A stretch of DNA of 64,000 bases, from NCBI GenBank assembly GCA_011503125.2, contig WWBZ02000016.1, positions 868,001-932,000 on the forward strand, written 5' to 3'. The notes beneath the pieces are model-generated. The model had not been told where the DNA came from and made no database searches. It saw only the letters and a list, made by a program, of their open reading frames with translations. Source of the stretch: Botryosphaeria dothidea (lineage: Eukaryota; Ascomycota; Dothideomycetes; Botryosphaeriales; Botryosphaeriaceae). Below, piece after piece: positions 44,664 through 55,664 of the stretch. The position numbers and the translations under genes are program-made. The first letter of the stretch is position 1. Every line of letters begins with the position of its first letter.

Positions 44664-46007
44664 TTAGGAGGTGTAGCTGAGACCGCTCTGCCTAGCGAAG
44701 CCGAGACGGGGCGGGGTGGTTCCCTGATCGTAGACGATGAACTGGCTCTTGATGAAGATGTCACCGAGGATGGCGACGCCGAGGTTGTCGTTCTGCTGCA
44801 GGCCACCGTAGCAGTTGCCGACGTAGTCGATCGGGCCGTAGGTCATCAGGCTGCCGGGCACGGTGGCGACGGCACCGTTGACGATGAGGTTGAAGTTGGG
44901 GAGGGCAGCGGTGCAGGGGTAGATCCAGGCGGCAAAGTCGGTGGAGTAGGTGGCGCCGGTGACCTGCTTGTAGTAGGCGGACACCACGGTGGAGGGAAGG
45001 ACCATCAGCGTGGTGCCGGTGTCAACGACGCCAGCGAAGGTCTGCGCGACGGCGGCGCCGCTGCCGACGCTGTAGCCCTGGAACGAGGTCTGCCACCAGC
45101 CGTTGCTGGTGTCGACGTTGGAGTAGGTGATGGCGCCGGTGTACTTGGTGGGGTCGATGAAGCCGAAGTCATACGAGCCCGGAGCGTTGTGCTTCAGCGT
45201 GGAGGTGAAGAGCTTGCTGGGCAGCTGGTTCATGATGGCGCTGAAGAGCGTCTTCTGCGACTGCGGCTTGACGGTGTTGAGAGCATCAAAGGCCAGACCA
45301 AGCATACCGTCATAGGCTGCTGTGACGAAGGAGGAGGAGGCGGACTGAGCAGCCTCGACCGCAATGCCGGTGAAGGTAGAGCCTCCCAGGGTGACGCTGT
45401 CCTTGTAGACGGAGCCATATGCAGCGCTGCCGTCAAGGTAAGTGACGTTCCAGCTGTAGCCGGCCATGACGTTGGCTGGGTTGGGAACATAAAGGTTGTG
45501 GCCGGTGGTCTGGCTGCTGGGCTGCATGTTGGAGAAGGCCCAGAGGTCGGAAGATCCGGTGTCGAGGTTGACCATGACGGTGTTGCCACCAAGGGTGATG
45601 GGGATCATGTAGGCAGTGTCAAACTGGTTGACCGGGGTTGCAACCGTCGAGGCGGTCTTGGTGGCGGCCGCGGACGACGAGGTGCTCGAGGTAGTCTTCA
45701 CGCTGGAAGAAGAGCTGGAAGAGGTGGTGGTCGGCTTGGGCTTCGCCGGAACGGCCCTCTTGTTCACGTTTGCCGGTGCTTGCGACTCGGTAGCAACAGC
45801 GAAGGCCTCGGAAACTGCACTGGGCATTGGCGAGCCAACCTTCTTGTAAAGGTTGCCGAGGGCAATGGGACCATTCTTCAAACGCTTTCCGTAGATTTGC
45901 TCCTGGAGAGTGAATCCGGTTCCAGCGCGGCCCTCGATGGGCTTCGCCTCAGCGGGGACGAAGGAAAAGGCAGACAAAGCTGCGATGATGGCGGTTGAGG
46001 TATGCAT
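44664..46007 (-). CDS. Secreted aspartic protease, pepsin family A1
   Basis: A single exon codes for 447 residues. Signal peptide MHTSTAIIAALSAFSFVPAEA is followed by a propeptide ending at a KR site (residues 83-84) and a Ser/Thr-rich linker. The catalytic motifs are DTGSS at Asp149 and DTGTT at Asp329. The flap Tyr region is YLDGSAAYG, and the C-terminal IFIKSQFIVYDQG and RLGFARQ are typical of endothiapepsin-like enzymes. It should be an extracellular acid endopeptidase. The Ser/Thr linker after the KR site is longer than in secreted penicillopepsins, and there is no GPI-type hydrophobic tail. Confidence 0.94.
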   Translation of the reverse strand: MHTSTAIIAALSAFSFVPAEAKPIEGRAGTGFTLQEQIYGKRLKNGPIALGNLYKKVGSPMPSAVSEAFAVATESQAPANVNKRAVPAKPKPTTTSSSSSSSVKTTSSTSSSAAATKTASTVATPVNQFDTAYMIPITLGGNTVMVNLDTGSSDLWAFSNMQPSSQTTGHNLYVPNPANVMAGYSWNVTYLDGSAAYGSVYKDSVTLGGSTFTGIAVEAAQSASSSFVTAAYDGMLGLAFDALNTVKPQSQKTLFSAIMNQLPSKLFTSTLKHNAPGSYDFGFIDPTKYTGAITYSNVDTSNGWWQTSFQGYSVGSGAAVAQTFAGVVDTGTTLMVLPSTVVSAYYKQVTGATYSTDFAAWIYPCTAALPNFNLIVNGAVATVPGSLMTYGPIDYVGNCYGGLQQNDNLGVAILGDIFIKSQFIVYDQGTTPPRLGFARQSGLSYTS

Positions 46008-47855
46008 GGTGTAGATTGGTTGTTGGAGTGGAGAGAGGATGGTGGTTGTGATGCTGGTTTCTGGAGGGTGCAGCGCGGCATCTTATACAAGTTGCAACTC
46101 AGTGTTGATGCAGCATAACTGTGGAAGTCTAGACTCTCTCTCTCCGGCAGCGTGGACTGCAACGGTGCGGAAAAGGCCTTGGGAGACGCTACCGGAACAC
46201 CGCGAGCCTCAGGGTTTCTGGCCCAGATCCGGATCGATGGCGTTCCGGCAGCCTGGCAGACGGCTCTCCACGTTGATCCATGCCATCGGACGTCATCGCG
46301 CGTGTTCTAGTCTGCAGTTTATTGCCAGCGTGTGCCACGGTGTTGGCAATCGATCAAGTAGGGAAGGCAGGGCGTGGGTGCTGCCGGATGCAGACATGTA
46401 CTTCCGGAAACGGAAAACGAGGACTATTGGGATGCTGAGTTAGTGGCCCAAGGCGCATCGAGAGCGTGTAGAGTGCTTACGGCCACCGCCTGGCCTATGC
46501 GTAGCGGCCCGCTGGCGCATCGACGGGTGGTCTTCTCCACGATGTGGCGTCGGCGCGCTTGCCCAAAACGGGCGTGGTACGCGGCAAAGGCGCAGGTCCG
46601 CCACGAACTCGACGTCAAGCAAGAGGCTGGCTCAATCACCAAGTGGACAGCCCGCTAGCTGTACCAAGGAGCGAGCATACTATCCTGGAAGCCCGCAGAG
46701 GAGAGTCAGTAGTGGCGGCCGCCCCGCGAGGGGGCGCGCTCTCCGAGGGAGCTGTAGGCGAGACCCCCAGGCTGTGAAGAATGCCCGGGTATTCCATCCG
46801 TACGTCTCATGGCAAAACACACACCCAGATGATGACATTTGCTACTCCTGCCTTCCAGAGCTGCATGCTTCCAGAATCGCCGAAGAAGCAGCTCCCCAGT
46901 TCACGGAATCCACAGCACCAGGTCGCCGGAGAGCCGAAGATCCAGGAACATAGCCCGGTGACCATGCCGGTGGATTTGACATCAAAACGCTGATAGGCAC
47001 GGCCGGCGAACCCCGCGGACTGACAGGAGGCCGGGCCCACGTCGCCTTGCGGGACGCAACTATTGCATCTCGGGGGCTAATCAAAAGAGGCAAAGACTAG
47101 GTGGTAATCTCGGTCGCTTAGCTTCGCAAATGCCATATTGGGCTTACTTGACTCATTATTTGAGCCATAATGGCGGTAGCGATGCCAACTATTGCACCTA
47201 TCGCGAATCATCGCACATGGATTTGATCGCGGAGAAATCACCGGCGAGAATTGCAGAATTTTTGGGTTGAAGTGGTCGGAAAAGCCGGAAGATCCAGACC
47301 GTCACGCTCATGAATCTGTTGGTGGGCGAGTACGCAATGCACCATTGTGCTAATCGAGAAGAGAGAGACCAGAAGGCGGGCAAGCAAGGGCGACTCGACG
47401 TCCGATGATTCGGTCAGATGGCAGATCTGTGTCTCCGCTTCCAGTGCCTCCAAGCGAGCGTTAACGAGATGATGCAATGGCGGATGCAATGCGGGCATGA
47501 TGGAGAGACGTGGTGTTGAGGGGAAGTGTGGGAAGGCAGGGGCCGCAAAGCCCCGGGCCCTGCCAAACACTTCCTGGGCTGACTCTCTTGGCAGCTGAAC
47601 CCGTCAGCCAAACACCCACCGAAATCCATCAACGCTCCCCCCCCCCCCTTCGCCGCTCGCCAGCCGGGCCCGGGGACCCTGACTGACCCTGCAAGGGGTT
47701 GTGAGGTCATTCGCTCCCGCCCTTGCTCTGATGTCCAGGGACTGAGCGTTGATCGTCCCCGAACCTGCCAATAATCCCGTTGCCTTCGTTTTCCTGACCT
47801 GCATCACCTCAATCCTTCAGAACCCCTCAACAAGACATAATGTCAGCGGAATCTC

Positions 47856-48089
47856 CCTGAATCCTGCGAAACGGCGTTGCTTGGCCATCTGATTGGTTTG
47901 AACATGAGCGGGTTGAATGTTTTGGCGTACAACCAAGGAAGATGACCCTTGAAATGCGCATCAAGAAGGAAAGCGGTAGTCGTGGCGTCCTGTATCCAAA
48001 CGTATAACAACGGCTGCCAGCCCATACCTTCAACTCCTCAGCAGGAAGCGGTACGTCATCAGGATCAATGGATGTGATCACTGTAACGA
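47856..48089 (-). pseudogene. Possible exon relic
   Basis: After an acceptor-like GTTACAG the minus strand reads VITSIDPDDVPLPAEELK and then a GTATGG donor. A second segment reads TTAFLLDAHFKGHLPWLYAK and NPLMFKPIRWPSNAV before a stop. The two pieces look more protein-like than their surroundings. No further exons or domain can be named. It could be a gene remnant or chance. Confidence 0.25.
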
Positions 48090-49216
48090 GACGTCAAGCC
48101 GATCAGTTTGCCTCTCATCCTCTCCTCGCCAAGAAAGGCGCACAAGATGACGTGAAAATTCCAAGGATCGTCATTCACTTCCGCTACTGTCTGTGAAGCC
48201 GCCTGCGTGCGTCAGGCAACCACGCCACCAAGAAAACTCTCTGTCAGTTCTTCCCTCTGACCGCGTGGCGGTGTATGGCCATGTATGCGGTGCCCATGAC
48301 TTGCATAACCGAAACCGGAGACTTGCACGTCATAACTCGCATCTACCTGGAGTGGCGCGTCTTTCAGACTGTCATGTTAGGGATATTGTGGAAGGATCGC
48401 AACAGCGGCTTTGAATCATTTCTAAGTGGGCATACTGCTATGTCATGACATTTTTTGTTGTCAGCAATTGGATAAGGGAGGTGAGAACGTCGAGACAACC
48501 AGATAACATCAGAGCGTAGACTCGATCTCGATAATGCACCCCGCACCCAAAAAGCCAAAAGAACGCGGGGTGTATGAGTTCCCCGTGCCTTCGTCCGGAG
48601 TGCAGTGGAAGTGCGAGCGCAGCCATAAGGCAAATGGAGAGGACAGGCAACCCATTCTCCACAATCGACTCAGTCAGGGACACCAACATACGATTCGGCC
48701 TCAAGGAAAAAAAAATTCATTTCCATGTATAAGGGAAACGACACGAAACCTACTTGGCTGGCCGTCTTTCCGGAGCCTGTACTTGCTCCGCGACGTCCGA
48801 AGAAGCGGACGTTGCGGTCCGTATGCGGAGCTTGGCTGCAGTCTGTGCGCCCGCCAGTGGCCGAAGGAGTTTGGGAACACTTCAAAATCAAGGGCGTCGG
48901 ACAGCACTTAAAAGGCGTTTAGATAGTGTCTTCAATATCCAATCAGATGAAGAGTATGTCGTGACTATATGCGCTTTGTAAGTGCCCGACTTGTGGAAAT
49001 TTGAGGTTTCTACAGTCTCACAGCTACCGCACTCAAGGCAGTCCGCGGATACGGATACATGTAACCACGCAGAATTTTCGGAATACATGCGGTAAAATCC
49101 CGGTCTTTCTAGCTAATTTAGCAGCAATACAGTGGTTCTCAGGTTCGGCATATGCAGACCGGCGTCGCAAGCAAGTTTTTCTCTCAACTAAAAGGGCCAT
49201 ATAACGGTGGCCCTCC

Positions 49217-49303
49217 CGTGGGGAGTGGAAGCATTCGTCCGGATGCAAGTGTTATTAGAGATGCTGAACACTCACGTCCGGACGAATGCTTCCACTCCCC
49301 ACG
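49217..49303. repeat. Dispersed palindrome, copy D (best preserved)
   Basis: The two arms are identical over 27 nt (CGTGGGGAGTGGAAGCATTC then GTCCGGA) and continue with few mismatches to about 37 nt, with a loop of roughly 13 nt. A strong hairpin on either strand. No coding capacity and no clear target-site duplication. Confidence 0.8.
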
Positions 49304-49646
49304 ACACTATTTGGTGGATTTTTTCTATTATTTGTCGGATATTTCGCACTTAGCACTAACCGTCAGACAGGGTCCACAGGGCCCGACGGCCGAGACCGTC
49401 ACTTGCCCACAAAAGCCGTATACGTGTTCGAATCTGAAGCTTCGTGTTTGCATATATCTAATTCGCATGCCAATCTCATATGTACAAGTGAAGAAGAAAA
49501 GGCAATGAAAAAAAAACGACAAAATGGGGTCTCTAACATGCGACGCTGCGCCCTCCATCTCCCTGAACAACAACAAGAACTCAAAAATCATCCATCCATC
49601 GCTAATAGTCATGCAAGGAACCTCTGCGAAATGTAGGACAGGCCGT

Positions 49647-50414
49647 TTACTTGTGCTCGCACTCGCCGATCAGGCAAGGCACGGGGTATTGGGTGGACGC
49701 AGCAAGTCCGATGGCGCCCTCGACCCAGGTGAGGCCGCCGCCCTTCTTCTCCTCAGCATAGACAGTCGCGGAGAAAGCCTCGCGGGTGGGGTTCTCGGCG
49801 CAGCCGGTCAGATAATCGCCGGAGTAGCGGGTGGTGACGGGGTTGGAGACGATGCAGCCGTGCATGGGCTCGGAGTTGTTGGTGGGGTTGAGGAAGTAGG
49901 TGTAGGCCTGGCTGTCGATGGTGGTCCACGACGTCTCGAACGAGACCTGGTACGTCGTCTTCAGCCACTCCTTCAGGCCGACCTCGACGCTCTGCGACAC
50001 CGACACCGAGTTGGACACCTGGTAGCCTTGCGTCATCGAGACGGTGGCCTGGTCGTAGCGCGCGGTGATGACGGGCGACATGACGACGTCCCACTGCAGG
50101 AAGTGCTCGGTGTTCTTGACCTGCACCTCGTCGACCTCGCCATCGCTGCATTGGCGCTTGCTGATCGGGGCAGGGCCCTGGTAGTCGGTAGGCGGGCCGA
50201 CGGAGGGCGCGAATTCGGCCTGGCGCTTGCGGACCTTCTCGTTCAAGTGGGCGAGGCGCTCCTCCTCCATAGCCTGCCACTCGTGGCGCTTCACGATCTT
50301 GGTGTTGCCCTGGCCGTAAAGGATGACATCGTCCATCTCAAGAATAGTGGGAACGGCGGCGGCGGCGGCGGCGCTGATGCCAGCCAGGCCGGCGGTGAAA
50401 GAGCTGAAGCGCAT
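49647..50414 (-). CDS. Secreted protein of unknown function, effector-like
   Basis: A single exon codes for 255 residues from MRFSSFTAGLAG, with an Ala-rich signal peptide (AGISAAAAAAVP). Dibasic KR sites precede HEWQAMEEER and follow APIS (ISKRQCSDG), suggesting Kex2 processing. The mature part has blocks VDEVQVKNTEHFLQWDVVMS, VSQSVEVGLKEWLKTTYQVS and a cysteine-containing end (CLIGECEHK); paired cysteines could form disulfides. It faintly resembles fungal secreted proteins annotated as effector-like, but I cannot name a family with confidence. An in-frame Met 46 codons upstream is rejected because the signal peptide would become internal. Confidence 0.8.
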   Translation of the reverse strand: MRFSSFTAGLAGISAAAAAAVPTILEMDDVILYGQGNTKIVKRHEWQAMEEERLAHLNEKVRKRQAEFAPSVGPPTDYQGPAPISKRQCSDGEVDEVQVKNTEHFLQWDVVMSPVITARYDQATVSMTQGYQVSNSVSVSQSVEVGLKEWLKTTYQVSFETSWTTIDSQAYTYFLNPTNNSEPMHGCIVSNPVTTRYSGDYLTGCAENPTREAFSATVYAEEKKGGGLTWVEGAIGLAASTQYPVPCLIGECEHK

Positions 50415-51690
50415 CTTGGGATGAGGATTGTGTGTCTGGAAAAAAGAAGGTAAAGCGTTGGAGTCAAGTGATGGATTGACTGTTGCTTGAGTTGGAAGCT
50501 GCTGATGCTGGCTGCCTTGGTGGTGGTGATGGGATAGCACTTTTATATGCAATCATTTAGACTGTGATGGCCTGGCCCGCCCCCGCCTTACAAACAACTC
50601 CCGCGACGGCCTAATTACGGCCGCGGGATTATCGGAGCCAGAAGTGAGCGGCTTCGCGTGGAGGTGTTGAAGCATCAGTCGACATCATAGAGACGCAGCT
50701 GGCAGGCTGGGCTGCGAGTCGCGGTTCTGAGGAAGCGACTTGGCGACAACCCCTGCCCGCGGCCTTATTCTGGGCCAATGCATGGAGAGCGGTAAACACG
50801 CGACCAGTGTGCGCCGGGACGCAGAGGGCAGAGTCCCCTCAGGCGTGCTGTTGTTCATCTACGGTTTCCGGATGAGGAAACGGTAGAGGCGACGCCATCA
50901 TCTGCAGCCCTGCAAGCCGCGTAGGACGCATAAGCTGCTTCCTGGGTAGGGCTAAGCTGCTGCTAAGAAAAGCATGGAGTCCTTCTAGAAAATCGGTACC
51001 TGCAGATGCGGCTGGTAGGGGTCCGAGTCAGATGGCTTGGGCGAACCTTAATTGCAGGGAGGATGGCTTGATGGGCCAAGAACTGTGACGTTGACAGGAC
51101 CTTCCCCGAACGGCATCAAATCGACGGTTGGTGCAAGGCCTCCCGCAATGCGGGGACCGCATCGCCGTCAGGGCCACTCTCGTATCTTGTCGCAACGTAA
51201 AACCGCCAAGCATTGTCGATATAGTGCTGCCCGCTTCAGGCAACTATCAGGCACTCCACCACCACTGAACATCCCCCACAGCCCCAGGCACCCTCCGTGC
51301 TACGCGCCACGCGCCTATCTTCCCACCAGTTACAGCAGCTGATTGTTTCCGGACACAGCCGCAGCAGGCCCTCCCTTGGGCGCATATCGGTGAGCCGCTG
51401 TCATGCCACTGTCGTGCGCCGAGAAAACAACATGCCAACGCGTCGTCTGTCACTCTGTGATTCGGCTCTCGAGACCTGGAGTTTCGCCGAACACTGATTC
51501 CCCGAGCCCCGGGTATCATGAAGGGCGGCTGCGGACTGGAGGCCGTTGAATATAAAGCAGGGAGATCTTCCGTCCTGTAGTCCTAAGCCAACAGTAGCAT
51601 TCCTTGCCTTGACAAGTCCATACAAACAAACATCTCCACGCTCTTTTCGCGCTGATAACTCCCGTTTATTCGCTCCACGAAACGACGAAA
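50415..51690. other. Divergent promoter region of two secreted-protein genes
   Basis: 1.28 kb between the start codons of two divergent genes, both coding for secreted proteins. A TATA-like TTTTATATGC is at about 50540 (minus-strand gene) and TTGAATATAAAGC at about 51546 (plus-strand gene). No gene within. Confidence 0.45.
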
Positions 51691-52165
51691 ATGCTCTTCT
51701 CCAAGCTCTTCTCCGTTTCGGCCATCGTGACTGCCAGCTTCGTCGGCAGGTAAGCTTTCTTGACTTCAGCTGAAAAGAAGCTCCGTCACTGACCACACCG
51801 AAGTGTCGTCGCCGACAAGCACCACCAGTGTGTCTGCAACATCATTGACAGCTACAACTGGAGATTGACTTCCAAGGCCTGCGATCGCTACAACGAGAAG
51901 GGTTACGAGGTGAGCTCCATCCAAAATAGACGAATCACTCTCCAGTTGCTGATGCGATTACTAGGGCGGCAAAGTCAGGTACGACGGGCCTACTGGCAAC
52001 TGCTGGGGTGATGGTGATGGACAGTACGTCATGGGCAAGGAGTGGGAGGCTGCATGCCGCGAAGTTGGCGACACCGGGTTCCCCTGCGCTGATGGCCAGG
52101 GAACCTGCTACCAAACCGACGACAGCAAGGTTCGCGGCCAGTGCAATGGCGAGTCTTGGGACTAG
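51691..52165 (+). CDS. Small secreted cysteine-rich protein
   Basis: Three exons: 51691-51749, 51804-51909 and 51965-52165 (121 aa), all junctions in frame with GTAAGC and GTGAGC donors. The first exon codes almost exactly for a signal peptide (MLFSKLFSVSAIVTASFVGS). The mature part of about 100 residues holds eight cysteines in the order C-x-C, C, C, C, C, C, C (HHQCVCN, SKACDRY, GNCWGDG, EAACREVG, FPCADG, GTCYQT, GQCNGE), enough for four disulfides. Such proteins are typical of fungal effectors or antimicrobial peptides. No named family is recognised. It is too short and too split to be seen as one open frame. Confidence 0.8.
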
Positions 52166-54353
52166 GTGGTCCATGGTTGAAACGGCTCTTTTTTTATTCC
52201 CCTTTCTTGTACAAAGATTTTCTTCCTGTGGATACTATACCAATATGCGAAAGGATTGACTGGTTCTTCAATATTGTTCTTGAGAATTTGTGCCGTGAAT
52301 GTGTTTTGGTTTTTGCGGTTGTGGGATCACCACATTGGATGGATTCAAGCGCCAACGTCATTTGTGCGGGTGAATGATGAGATTCTTGCCGTGTCTATGA
52401 GTAGCGCATTGTGGCCTCAGGATACAGGGGAGAGGACAAATGCGATGAAGAGCCTTGCATCCTCGTGGTTCCTTTTGGTTTCGACTTAAGACCCAGGCCA
52501 AAGTAAAGTCTTTACTGGCTGGAGGTTACGATTCAAGAATGGCAATAGCGATCCCCCCTTCTTTTTTTCAAAGCTGAAGACTTCTTGGAGGCGCGGGATG
52601 TCTCTTCGCTGAACAGTGTGGAAGTTCAAAAACTCGTATTACATCCACAGCTAAATTCATGACCGAAGAGAGATGCGTCACGGGCAAAAGAGACCATTCA
52701 CAAAAAGGCCTGCGAAAGTCCTCGAGCAGAAAGCCGGCAGTGCACCGCCCGTTCATATGCAAGTTGCTGACTCTCGGACCGGTACCATCCTACAGAAATC
52801 CATACACATGGCGTGACGGCTTTGAATATTGACAACCAGATGACAGTGTTGCTGGACGCCGACGTAGATCCTAATTGGGATGTGGAAGGGGTATCGCGGC
52901 TTAACCCTGGGTCGCCGAAATCCCGGAACTGGATGCCTGATCCGACAAATGCAACAAAACAGAGTTGAGGGCCACGCAGGCTGGAAGAGCGAGGTTCGCG
53001 ACCCACTGCTTGTATAGGGGTACTGAGATGGCCTAGTTGCGGCTCAATGATGATTGATCCGAGGCTCAATATTCTTGCATTTGGTAGCTGCTGCAGGTGC
53101 TGGCTGATTTGACAAAGTCCAGTTCTTTCAGACGTAAGCGAGGGGGCCGAGCAGATTCTTCCAAGTGATCAAACGAATGGATTTGAAGGAATGTAATGAA
53201 TCTCGCATGCTAGTGAAAAGGAGCATTAGTTTGAGGTTGTTCATGGCCGTGATGTTCGGTGAAGTTTTCCCCCAACTCCATCTGCGAGTCGGTCAGGGCT
53301 GGAAAACGCGAGGCTGAATTTTCCAAACCATTGAGCGCAGATAGATGTTTGCCCCTGTCGATACTGTCTCGGTGATATCAGTGCCACAAAAGCTTGAAGT
53401 ACTGTTCCCAACAAAGCGCGAGACCGAAATTCGACCACCACATGGGATCTGACCCTTCGTACATTTACGATGTTCGCGTTCTCGAACAGAAGAGAATTTA
53501 CCGACAACGGGCTTTCCGGCGTTAAGCGTTGCTGTTCCGGGTACCGGCCGTTGGGGATTGCGCCCAGCCTTCAGGCACGCCGACGGCATGCCTTACGCCT
53601 CACGCCCCCGGTATCCCTGTCCGCCTACGTCCGAAGAAATCGCACACAGCATTCGCTCTCCCTTGCACGCGCATCTTTCATGCGCGGTGAAACAGATCGG
53701 AAAAGCCGGCCCACTTATAGATTCTGCGCGATAGGGCATATGTCCGGCGGTTGCAAACCGGGAATCCGGCGAAGCTTTTTCCAGAACTTTTCTGAGCTCA
53801 CAGAGCCGCAACGGTGCATTTTCAATTGACGTCAACCTGAAAAAGATCGATGGGAAAATCATCGGCGGTCGCCTGGCGATCAGCCGCTCGAGAATTGGGA
53901 ATATTGCGTCGAAAATCCAGCGGTAGTATCCGCAACGCGGAGCCGTAGTCAGGCAGGCAAGGCAGCAACTGCACGTGCTGCTCAATTGCGTGGAGAAGAA
54001 AGGACGATCGCGTTCGTATACCGTGAAGTGGTCGGCCTCGTATCTTGCCTGATAACGCACAGGGCGGGCTCGACACAGGGGTGATGGTCGTTAGTCAGAT
54101 GTCGTGCACAGACCGTGAGGCCCTTCTCGCCTAAGGGATGAAGACATGAGGGTGCTCTGATGGCGGTGGCGAAGGCGAGTCGAGAGCTCCTGCTAATAAA
54201 GAGGTCAGTCCTGCCTCCGGTGGACAGGAATTCCGGGAGCCTTGAGGATTTCGTAATCCGAAACCCCTTGAAATGTGCGAACTAGCTGGGCTCCATCCGC
54301 GGTCTTCCCGAGCAAACGTTGTATTTTCTCCCCTTGTTGAGTTACTGTTCTCA
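52166..54353. other. 2.2-kb region without a supported gene
   Basis: Open frames on both strands around 53470-54060 overlap each other and have no recognisable motif. No repeat copy found. Confidence 0.45.
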
Positions 54354-55664
54354 TCATAGAGTCCATCCAATCTGCTCTGCAGGCCAGCGTATCCATGGCA
54401 CGAAGTCTTCGGGAAGAAAGCGACAAATGCCTGTCATGATATGTTCCGACCACCCTTGCATGAACCAATGATCTCTGACGGTATGCACCATTACGGTAAA
54501 GTAAGATAATATGACAAGTGCCAGCGGTTGATGTTTCTGTAGACAGAGGATGAAGCTCTCCTCGAGGCAGTATATCCAGGAAAATAGATACATAAAAGCG
54601 TTTTGCTGGGGGTCATCAGGGCCGGCGTCGAGCATCGGTTTGAGTGTTCGTATCAGGCGATCGAAAGCCTCAAGATAAGTATTGGTATTTGAGTCGGTGA
54701 CGGCCAAGCCGACCAGGTAGTTTCGAAATGCTTTCGTTTCCTCGCTAATTTCGGGGATAGGGCCTTCGGAAAAGGCGACACGCAGTCTACGACCAGCAGT
54801 GCGGAACATGACCGAAAGTCGGCCGGAAAAAAGAACGTCCTTCTGCAATTCAAGAATAGCGCGGGCACCTCGGCTCAAGACAAGCCAGTCGGATGCACCC
54901 TGATCGCTAATCATAATGTATTCCCCGGGGGTTGGGCCTCTTGCGAAAGCTAGAGAAGAGATGATGGTGGCAGCTATGTAAAGTGAGTCACAGTTGTCGT
55001 TGTTTATCTGTGGTAGAAGCGCTGTCACGCCCTGAAGAGCTGAATCATGGTACTGCTCGGCCACGTTCCGGAGAAAAGATGCACGCTCAGGCTGTTGGCG
55101 GGCCAGGTGGAATGCCGATAAAGCGAGAGCGAGTTGGAGAATGTAGTGATGAGTGAAACCTAGCTGAGGTATTGTCGATCGCCACAGTTCTGAAAGAAGA
55201 GCGCCGCCGCCGAGGGTTTCGTATGTCGTATTGATATAGTGCTGAAAAAGCTCGAGTTCTAACAGGTTCAGACTGGACTCGCATGCTGAGCTGTCGATTT
55301 GAGGCGACGGATGACCAATTGGCAGTGGAGAGAGGGCGGAGGGACTGAGAGCATGACCAGGGCTCGAAACCTCCGGGGTATTAAGTGGGGAAAGGGAATC
55401 AAAGTCGCATCGTATGGAATGCCGGGTGCAGTTGGTACAAGACGGCTTCTTTTCATCGCACTGTATGTCATAATAAGGTTAGGGTTCTACGAATGAGGGG
55501 TATATTGGTTTTTGGCGGCACGTCAGGTGGGTAGACGGTCATACTGCCGGGGTACAGCTCACCTTAATCCTCCTGCGCTTACAGTTCTGGCAGCCCAGGC
55601 GAGATTTGCGATGCGTCCTTCTGGATGCGGCGGCTGTACGACCGCTTCTGCGTGGTTGGCTCAT
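54354..55664 (-). CDS. Zn2Cys6 transcription factor, Upc2-like (paralogue 1)
   Basis: Exons 55664-55563 and 55460-54354 (402 aa). The cluster reads C-x2-C-x6-C-x6-C-x2-C-x6-C (LGCQNCKRRRIK | CDEKKPSCTNCTRHSIRCDF), interrupted by an intron just before the third Cys. A Ser/Pro linker follows, then a helical ligand/activation domain (LELELFQHYINTTYETLGG, LQLALALSAFHLARQQ, SDWLVLSRGARAI, LFSWIYCLEESFILCLQKHQ, WFMQGWSEHIM). It ends PWIRWPAEQIGW, the usual end of the fungal Upc2/sterol-uptake-control-type regulators. The sister gene at 58805-60234 has the same exon structure and ending. It is divergent from the RTA1-family gene 1.4 kb away. A lipid- or sterol-responsive role is inferred from the family. 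Confidence 0.9.

Larger units (their letters stand above)
46008..49646. other. 3.6-kb gene-poor region
   Basis: No supported gene. Contains promoter DNA of the aspartic protease, a C-run (about 47638-47648), a possible coding relic (47856-48089) and the best-preserved copy of the dispersed palindrome (49217-49303). Confidence 0.5.

Noticed and set aside
48580..48620. CCTTCGTCCGGAGTG resembling the palindrome core
   Set aside because: Only about 10 matching bases and no second arm.
53470..54060. Overlapping open frames on both strands
   Set aside because: Neither strand shows a family motif or splice consensus.
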